The translations under genes and the position numbers were made by a program. Below are positions 1 to 5,295 of a DNA stretch of 14,066 nt, piece after piece. The stretch is taken from the NCBI GenBank assembly GCA_049421025.1, contig JBMSMG010000044.1, forward strand, positions 1-14,066. The letters run 5' to 3'. The stretch's first letter is position 1, and each line of letters starts with the position of its first letter. Source of the stretch: RGUW01 sp049421025 (GTDB taxonomy: Bacteria; Cyanobacteriota; Cyanobacteriia; PCC-6307; Cyanobiaceae). Below the pieces are notes generated by a model. It was not told the DNA's origin and did no database searches. It saw only the letters and a list, made by a program, of their open reading frames with translations.

Positions 1-75
1 AGCGCTGCCGATCACGGCTATTAGTTCGGCTGATGGCTGCCTGGCCGTGGGCTGGAGAATGGATGCCCCGGCTCC
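1..75. other. Left edge, no assignable gene
   Basis: The first 24 bases can be read on the + strand as seven codons followed by TAG at 22-24, which could be the last residues of an upstream gene, but this is too short to identify. A second in-frame stop (TGA, 31-33) follows. On the - strand, the ATG at 77-75 runs only 18 codons before a stop. A GGAG at 54-57 lies 18 bases before the chosen cofG ATG, rather far for a ribosome binding site. I see nothing else in this stretch. Confidence 0.2.
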
Positions 76-1101
76 ATGGGAAGCGCTTCGCCATCACCGC
101 AGCAGGCCATGCCACCTCGAAGACGCGTCGTCACCTGGAGCCCCAGCGTCACCTTGGTGCCAACACGCGGCTGCTTTAACGCCTGCAGCTATTGCAGTTT
201 TCGCCAATCCATTGGGACCGGTGACTGGCTTGGCGATCACCAGGCGAGCGCCGAGCTCAACGCGCGGCCCATGGCCTTTGAGGTGCTGCTGCTCAGTGGC
301 GAAGTGGATCCGGTGGCGCCCGATCGCTCTGCCTGGTTGTCCAGGTTGCGGGCCCTTTCGCAGTTGGCCCTGCAGCATGGTCGTCTGCCCCATACCAATG
401 CCGGGCCGCTGCTGCGCGGCGAGATGGCGGCTCTGGCGCGACTGAACCCCTCGATGGGGTTGATGCTCGAAGGTCTTGGCCCCGTTTACGCGCTAGCCCA
501 TCACCGCGCGCCCAGCAAAACCCTGGCGTCCCGGTTGGCGCAGCTCGAGCAGGCCGGGCGGCTGGGGATTCCCTTCACCACAGGTTTGCTGATCGGGCTG
601 GGGGAGACGCAGCAGCAGCGCCGTGAGGCGCTCGAGTTGCTGGCCCTGCTGCAGCGCCAATGGGGGCATCTGCAGGAAGTGATCTTGCAGCCTTGGCGGC
701 CGGGGTCCAAAGCAGAGCAGGCCAAGCCCCTCTCGTCTGCCGAGACCACAGATCTGCTGCTCACCATTGCCGAGGCGCGGGAGATCCTGCCGCCCGAGGT
801 GCACCTGCAGCTGCCGCCCAATCTGTGGCCGGCATCGCAGCTGATCGCAGCTCTAGAAGCCGGGATCGATGATCTGGGCGGGATTGATGTCACCGATGTG
901 ATCAATCCCAGCTGGCCCCAGCCCCGCCCTACCCAGCTGGCCCAGCAGCTCGAGCAGGCGGGCTGGCAGCTGCGTCCCCGTCTGTGTGTGCATGACGGCT
1001 GGATCAGGGGGCTGCCATCGGCACTGCGTGCCAGGGTTGTTGGCTTGCGCCAGAACCTCGAGGCGGCGTTTGAATCAGGCTTGTTAGCGTCCGGCATCTG
1101 A
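76..1101 (+). CDS. cofG: FO synthase subunit CofG (7,8-didemethyl-8-hydroxy-5-deazariboflavin synthase, radical SAM)
   Basis: CofG is the radical SAM half of FO synthase. With CofH it builds the deazaflavin FO, which cyanobacteria use as the antenna chromophore of some photolyases, and which is the core of F420. The 341-residue protein carries the CX3CX2C cluster motif at C33, C37 and C40. It also shows several stretches typical of CofG: PHTNAG near 105-110, GLMLE near 128-132, GLLIGLGET near 170-178, and a C-terminal DDLGGI block near 265-270 followed by a D/NP-W segment. Length and motif order fit the family. The start could instead be the ATG at 109, which removes 11 poorly conserved residues; no strong Shine-Dalgarno sequence separates the two. 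No cofH lies in the window, so its partner must be elsewhere. The stop is 6 bases before the next radical SAM gene, so the two are probably co-transcribed. Confidence 0.88.
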   Translation: MGSASPSPQQAMPPRRRVVTWSPSVTLVPTRGCFNACSYCSFRQSIGTGDWLGDHQASAELNARPMAFEVLLLSGEVDPVAPDRSAWLSRLRALSQLALQHGRLPHTNAGPLLRGEMAALARLNPSMGLMLEGLGPVYALAHHRAPSKTLASRLAQLEQAGRLGIPFTTGLLIGLGETQQQRREALELLALLQRQWGHLQEVILQPWRPGSKAEQAKPLSSAETTDLLLTIAEAREILPPEVHLQLPPNLWPASQLIAALEAGIDDLGGIDVTDVINPSWPQPRPTQLAQQLEQAGWQLRPRLCVHDGWIRGLPSALRARVVGLRQNLEAAFESGLLASGI

Positions 1102-1107
1102 GCTGGT

Positions 1108-2724
1108 GTGGAGCGCGACGCTGTGACGGCCCCAATCTCAGCTCCCTTTGCGGGCCTCAATCAACGGCTGCTGTTGGTGCGCCTGCCCTGCAATCCGATC
1201 TTTCCGGTGGGGCCGATCTATTTGGCCGACCACCTGCACAAGCAGTTTCCGCAGCTTGAGCAGCGCCTGCTCGATCTAGCGGCCTTGCCCCTGCTCGATG
1301 TCGAGAGGGTCTTGCTGGCCACGGTCGAGCAGTTCAGGCCGACTCTGCTGGTGTTTTCGTGGCGCGACATTCAGATTTACGCCCCGGTCGACGGACGTGG
1401 CGGCAACCCGCTGCAGAACTCCTTTGAAGTCTTCTACGCCCGCAATCCCCTCAAACGTCTGCGCGGAGCACTAGGCGGAGTGCAGCTGATGGCGAGCCAT
1501 TACGGCGAGCTCTGGCGCAACCTGCGTTTGCTGCGCCGCGGCCTCAAGCGGGCCCGCCGCTTTGAGTCCAGCGCCCGGGCCGTGCTGGGTGGCGGGGCCG
1601 TCAGTGTCTTTTATGAACAGCTGGGCCGTAGCCTCCCGGCTGGCACCGTGGTCTCGGTTGGCGAAGGCGAGTCGCTGCTCGAGAAGTTGATCCGCGGCGA
1701 GTCGATCGCGGCTGAGCGCTGCTACGTGGCCGGCGAGCCTCCCCGGGCTGGGTTGATTCACGAGCAGCCAACACCGCTTGAGAAAACAGCGGTTGATTAC
1801 GGCTACATCGAGTCGATCTGGCCCCAGTTGGGCTGGTATCTCGATGGCGGTGATTTTTACGTTGGCGTGCAGACCAAGCGCGGCTGCCCCCACAACTGCT
1901 GCTACTGCGTTTACACCGTGATCGAGGGCAAGGCGGTGCGCGTCAACCCGGCCCGCGAAGTCGTCGCCGAGATGCGCCAGCTGTACGACCGCGGTGTGCG
2001 GGGCTTCTGGTTCACCGATGCGCAGTTCATTCCGGCTCGGCGCTACATCGACGATGCCAAGGAGCTGTTGCGGGCGATTTTGGCGGCTGGCATGAGCGAC
2101 ATCCGCTGGGCGGCCTACATCCGCGCTGACAACCTCGATGCCGAGCTGGCCGAGCTGATGGTGCAAAGCGGCATGAGCTACTTCGAAATTGGCATCACCT
2201 CGGGGTCTCAGGAGCTCGTGCGCAAGATGCGCATGGGCTACAACCTGCGCACCGTGCTTGAAAGCTGCCGCCTGCTCGCTGCCGCCGGCTTTACAGAGCA
2301 CGTGTCGGTCAACTACTCGTTCAACGTCATTGACGAGCGGCCCGAGACGATCGCCCAGACCGTTGCCTACCACCGTGAGCTTGAGCGCATTTTCGGTGCA
2401 GGCAAGGTGGAGCCGGCGATCTTTTTCATTGGCCTGCAGCCCCACACCCATTTGGAGCAGTACGGCTTTGAGCAGGGATTCATTGAGCCCGGCTACAACC
2501 CGATGAGCATGCTGCCGTGGACGGCCCGCAAGTTGCTCTGGAACCCTGAGCCGATGGGCCGCACCTTTGGCCGCATTTGCCTGGAAGCCTTTGATCGCAA
2601 TCCCGGCGATTTTGGCCGCACGGTGATGGCGCTATTGGAACGCGACTACGGCTGCGCACCGCTGGATCAGGCGTTGCATGCACCGCTCGAGGGCCGGCGT
2701 GCCCTGGCGACCGCGGTCCGCTAG
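1108..2724 (+). CDS. Radical SAM protein with B12-binding-like N-terminus, function uncertain
   Basis: This 538-residue protein has the radical SAM CX3CX2C motif at C260, C264 and C267, preceded by the KRGCP context common in B12-type radical SAM enzymes. Residues about 20-200 resemble a B12-binding Rossmann region: an LLLVRLP strand, a VFSW strand near 82-85, an LGGGAVS turn near 160-166 and a GEGESLLEKL block near 185-194. I find no DxHxxG cobalamin-ligand motif, so cobalamin may not be bound base-off. The C-terminal part (about 270-480) completes the TIM barrel with EIGITSGSQ near 350-358. I recall, without being able to verify it, that close cyanobacterial homologues carry a family name linking them to photosystem II high-light acclimation. 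GTG at 1108 is used; GTG at 1123 is equally possible. It sits 6 bases after cofG and converges on the CPBP gene 30 bases downstream. Confidence 0.75.
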   Translation: MERDAVTAPISAPFAGLNQRLLLVRLPCNPIFPVGPIYLADHLHKQFPQLEQRLLDLAALPLLDVERVLLATVEQFRPTLLVFSWRDIQIYAPVDGRGGNPLQNSFEVFYARNPLKRLRGALGGVQLMASHYGELWRNLRLLRRGLKRARRFESSARAVLGGGAVSVFYEQLGRSLPAGTVVSVGEGESLLEKLIRGESIAAERCYVAGEPPRAGLIHEQPTPLEKTAVDYGYIESIWPQLGWYLDGGDFYVGVQTKRGCPHNCCYCVYTVIEGKAVRVNPAREVVAEMRQLYDRGVRGFWFTDAQFIPARRYIDDAKELLRAILAAGMSDIRWAAYIRADNLDAELAELMVQSGMSYFEIGITSGSQELVRKMRMGYNLRTVLESCRLLAAAGFTEHVSVNYSFNVIDERPETIAQTVAYHRELERIFGAGKVEPAIFFIGLQPHTHLEQYGFEQGFIEPGYNPMSMLPWTARKLLWNPEPMGRTFGRICLEAFDRNPGDFGRTVMALLERDYGCAPLDQALHAPLEGRRALATAVR

Positions 2725-2738
2725 TCGGTGCGTTCAAA

Positions 2739-2751
2739 GGGCTTCAAGCCT
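2739..2751. terminator. Weak candidate bidirectional terminator
   Basis: The 30-base gap between two convergent genes contains GGCTT (2740-2744) and AAGCC (2746-2750) around a single C, extendable by one G-T pair. In RNA this gives only about a 4-bp stem with a triloop, and neither side has a clean T tract. The location between convergent stops makes a termination role plausible, but the structure is weak. Confidence 0.25.
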
Positions 2752-2754
2752 GCG

Positions 2755-3579
2755 TCAGGTCTCCCACCAGCGCCGCCGCACCCAAAGCAGCGCCAGCAGG
2801 CCGAGCAAGCCGAACAGCCCGCCGATCGGATTGGGATTGGCCCCCCCCGGGCCCACCAGCCACGCGGGAGAGGCGGGCGAGAGTTCAAATAGTCCGTTCT
2901 GCAGGGCAAACCAGCCGCCCACCAGTCCCCCATGCAGCCCGATCGCACCCCACAGCACGCCGCCATCGGCGCGGCGTTGTAGGGCCAGGGCCAGCCCCAG
3001 CAGGGTCAAGCCGCCCAGCAGGGCCACGGCCTGCAGGCCAGGCAGGCGGTACCAGGGATGCAGCAGCGCAAAGATGCCGGCTTGGGCCACCAGGGCCCTG
3101 CGGCGTCCCAGCAGCAGCTCAAGCTCTCCCAACAACCAGCCGCGGAACAGCAGCTCTTCGGCAAAGCCAACGCCCAAGACCAGGGCGATCGCATTGAACA
3201 GTGCGCCGCTGCCAAGCTCTCCCAACCAGCGCGCCTGGCCTGAGCTCAGCAGCAGCAGCGTCAGCGGCAGCAGCAACAGCAAGGCCTTGAGCAATCCCCG
3301 CAGCAGAGCCCGAACCAAGGGCGAGTACCCCATGGCTGCGACCCCTAGGTGTTGCCAGGGATGCTCCACCCCCCAGACCCGCCGCAGCCGCAGCGGCAGC
3401 GTCACAAGCAGCAGCAGCAGCGAGACAGCGAGCCCGGCCAGATCCACCTGATCGGTCCGCCAGCTGGGGGCGAGCAGCAGCAGAGGCCTGCTGGCCAGCC
3501 AGCCCAGCCCATACAGCACCGGCACATAGAGCACCGTGCCCCACCAATGGAGTCTGGGAGCTGCGTCTTGGCTGCCCAT
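2755..3579 (-). CDS. CPBP-family intramembrane metalloprotease (Abi/CAAX-protease-like)
   Basis: This 274-residue, very hydrophobic protein has about seven to eight likely membrane segments. It carries the three conserved motifs of the CPBP/Abi glutamic-type membrane protease family: EExxxR (E141, E142, R146), an H in FALLHP (H174), and a second H in GLHGGLVGGW (H216). These residues form the active site in known relatives, so the protein is probably an active membrane protease. The substrate cannot be told from sequence; relatives include prenyl-protein proteases and bacteriocin-immunity proteins. Its ATG lies 4 bases after the clpS stop, so it is the last gene of the dapL-clpS-CPBP operon. 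Length is normal for the family in cyanobacteria, and no signal peptide separate from the first membrane segment is evident. Confidence 0.85.
   Translation of the reverse strand: MGSQDAAPRLHWWGTVLYVPVLYGLGWLASRPLLLLAPSWRTDQVDLAGLAVSLLLLLVTLPLRLRRVWGVEHPWQHLGVAAMGYSPLVRALLRGLLKALLLLLPLTLLLLSSGQARWLGELGSGALFNAIALVLGVGFAEELLFRGWLLGELELLLGRRRALVAQAGIFALLHPWYRLPGLQAVALLGGLTLLGLALALQRRADGGVLWGAIGLHGGLVGGWFALQNGLFELSPASPAWLVGPGGANPNPIGGLFGLLGLLALLWVRRRWWET
3185..3192. repeat. HIP1 octamer (GCGATCGC)
   Basis: Exact copy of the palindromic HIP1 octamer that is over-represented in many cyanobacterial genomes. It lies inside the CPBP protease gene and supports a cyanobacterial origin. Confidence 0.8.
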
Positions 3580-3583
3580 CAGC

Positions 3584-3964
3584 TCACTCCTCAGGTTCGA
3601 TCGTGCTGGTGAGGCCCTTGGCTTTGAGGGTTTCGCAATAGAACTCGGCTGGCTCCAGGTCGCAGACGATCACCAGGCCCACGCCGGTGTTGTGGGCCTC
3701 GAGCATCACCGCGATGGCGTCCTGCTCGCTGAGCGAGGGCACCACCTGCCGCAGCGTGACGACCACGTACTCCATGGAGTTGACCGGGTCGTTGTGCAGC
3801 AGCACCTTGTAGCGCGGTGACGGTTTGCGCACCCGCTCGGGAGCCTTCTCCATGACCGCAGCGCCGCCGCTCTCGCGGCTCGGGGTCTGGGTGGCAACAA
3901 CCGAGCGGTGAATCAACGCAGGACCGTCTTGCAGGACTGGCAGTTTACGGAGCGTCTCAGGCAC
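3584..3964 (-). CDS. clpS: ATP-dependent Clp protease adaptor ClpS
   Basis: ClpS binds proteins with destabilising N-terminal residues and delivers them to the ClpC/ClpA-ClpP protease in the cytoplasm. The conserved ClpS core spans roughly residues 50-126: YKVLLHND at 52-59, the M of SMEYVV at 64, and MLEAHNTG near 87-94, which holds the Met and His of the N-degron pocket. The core ends in the GLTSTIEPE tail seen in cyanobacterial and plastid forms. The first 37 residues before M38 (ATG at 3853) look unconserved, so the true start may be that ATG (89 residues) rather than the GTG at 3964 used here. In the pocket, the second Asp of the enterobacterial NDD motif is replaced by Pro (NDP). It lies 14 bases after dapL and 4 bases before the CPBP protease gene in one operon. 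Confidence 0.9.
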   Translation of the reverse strand: MPETLRKLPVLQDGPALIHRSVVATQTPSRESGGAAVMEKAPERVRKPSPRYKVLLHNDPVNSMEYVVVTLRQVVPSLSEQDAIAVMLEAHNTGVGLVIVCDLEPAEFYCETLKAKGLTSTIEPEE

Positions 3965-3978
3965 GGCGAGCCTGCCGC

Positions 3979-5214
3979 TCAGCCCGCCAGCGCGGTCTTG
4001 ATGCGGCGCATCGCGTCCTCGACGTTGGCGCGGCTGTTGAAGGCCGAGAGGCGGAAGTAGCCCTCGCCTGCGGCGCCGAAGCCGCTGCCCGGGGTGCCCA
4101 CCACGTTGGCCTTGCTCAAAAGCAGGTCAAAGAAGCCCCAGGAGTCGACGCCCTCAGGGGTCTTGAGCCACACATAGGGCGCCTGCTCACCGCCATAAAC
4201 CGTCAGGCCGGCGGCGGTCAGCTCGCGGCGAATGATCGCCGCGTTCTCCATATAAAAGGCAATCAGCGCCTTGACTTGGGCCTGGCCCTCAGCGCTGTAG
4301 ACGGCTTCGGCGCCGCGCTGCACCATGTAGCTCACACCGTTGAATTTGGTGCACTGGCGGCGGTTCCACAGGCCCCAGAGCTCCACGGGTTCGCCATTGG
4401 CGGCGGTGCCCATCAGGCCCTTGGGCACCACGGTCAGGGCACAGCGCGTGCCGGTGAAGCCGGCGTTTTTGGAGAACGAGCGAAATTCAATTGCGCACTC
4501 GCGCGCACCTTCGATCTCGTAGATCGAGTGGGGCAGGCTCGGGTCCTGAATGAACGCCTCATAGGCCGCGTCAAACAAAATCAGCGCGCTGTTGGCGCGG
4601 GCGTAGTCGACCCAGGCCTTGAGCTGCTCTTTGGTGGCGACGGCGCCGGTGGGGTTGTTGGGGAAACAGAGGTAGATCAGATCCACCTTCTCCGTCGGGA
4701 TCTGGGCGGTGAAGCCGTTCTCCGCGTTAATCGGCAGGTAGGTCAGCCCGCCGTACTGACCGGCACCATCGGCGTCGCCGGTGCGGCCCGCCATCACGTT
4801 GCTGTCGACATACACCGGGTAGACCGGATCGGTCACGGCGATGCGGTTGCCCTCGCCCAAAATGTCGAGAATGTTGGCGCTGTCGCACTTGCTGCCGTCG
4901 GAGACAAAGATCTCTTCAGCTGAGATCTGGCAGCCGCGGGCCACAAAGTCATGGCTGGCGATGGCCTCGCGCAGCCACAGGTAGCCCTGCTCGGGCCCGT
5001 ACCCATGGAAACCCTCGCGGGTGCCCATCTCATCGATGGCGGCTTTCATGGCCGTGCGGCAGGCCTCGGGCAACGGCTCGGTGACGTCGCCGATGCCCAG
5101 GCGAATGACCTGAGCGGTGGGGTTGGCCTCGCTGAAGGCCTTGACCCGCCGCGCGATCTCCGGAAACAGATAGCCCGCCTTGAGCTTGAGGTAATTGCCG
5201 TTGACCTGGGCCAT
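3979..5214 (-). CDS. dapL: LL-diaminopimelate aminotransferase
   Basis: DapL is a cytoplasmic PLP-dependent class I/II aminotransferase. It converts tetrahydrodipicolinate to LL-diaminopimelate in one step, using glutamate as amino donor, for lysine and peptidoglycan synthesis; cyanobacteria and plants use it in place of the succinylase route. The 411-residue protein matches the family length. It contains the N-terminal NYLKLKAGYLFPEI block, DGSKCD at 106-111, the CFPNNPTGA block at 183-191, the cofactor-binding DAAYE region near 215-219, and the SFSKNAGFTGTR block whose K249 should bind PLP. The ATG at 5214 was chosen because homology begins there; the reading frame stays open for another 497 codons upstream, but that part is an antisense shadow of the divergent gene. 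No Shine-Dalgarno sequence is visible. It is the first gene of a dapL-clpS-CPBP operon. Confidence 0.96.
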   Translation of the reverse strand: MAQVNGNYLKLKAGYLFPEIARRVKAFSEANPTAQVIRLGIGDVTEPLPEACRTAMKAAIDEMGTREGFHGYGPEQGYLWLREAIASHDFVARGCQISAEEIFVSDGSKCDSANILDILGEGNRIAVTDPVYPVYVDSNVMAGRTGDADGAGQYGGLTYLPINAENGFTAQIPTEKVDLIYLCFPNNPTGAVATKEQLKAWVDYARANSALILFDAAYEAFIQDPSLPHSIYEIEGARECAIEFRSFSKNAGFTGTRCALTVVPKGLMGTAANGEPVELWGLWNRRQCTKFNGVSYMVQRGAEAVYSAEGQAQVKALIAFYMENAAIIRRELTAAGLTVYGGEQAPYVWLKTPEGVDSWGFFDLLLSKANVVGTPGSGFGAAGEGYFRLSAFNSRANVEDAMRRIKTALAG

Positions 5215-5295
5215 TGCCGCTTGGGCCGCCGCCGGGCCCGGTGAGAGTTGCGCGATTGTCCTATGCGGCGGTGGTGGGCTGCCTACGCTCAACGT
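5215..5295. promoter_or_regulatory. Divergent intergenic region between dapL and the radical SAM-DUF2344 gene
   Basis: With the downstream gene starting at 5296, 81 bases separate the two divergent starts, so promoters for both must lie here or inside the genes. A GC-rich inverted repeat, GGGCC (5223-5227) and GGCCC (5235-5239) with a 7-base loop, lies close to the dapL start and could fold in its leader. I cannot pick convincing -10 and -35 boxes. Confidence 0.4.

Noticed and set aside
1471..2451. 326-codon open frame on the - strand inside the 538-residue radical SAM gene
   Set aside because: It has no recognisable motif, and the + strand protein there contains the conserved cluster and barrel segments. 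Long antisense frames are expected at this GC content.
2678..3451. 257-codon + strand open frame over the CPBP gene
   Set aside because: Ser/Pro/Arg-rich composition without domains, antisense to a protein with all three CPBP motifs.
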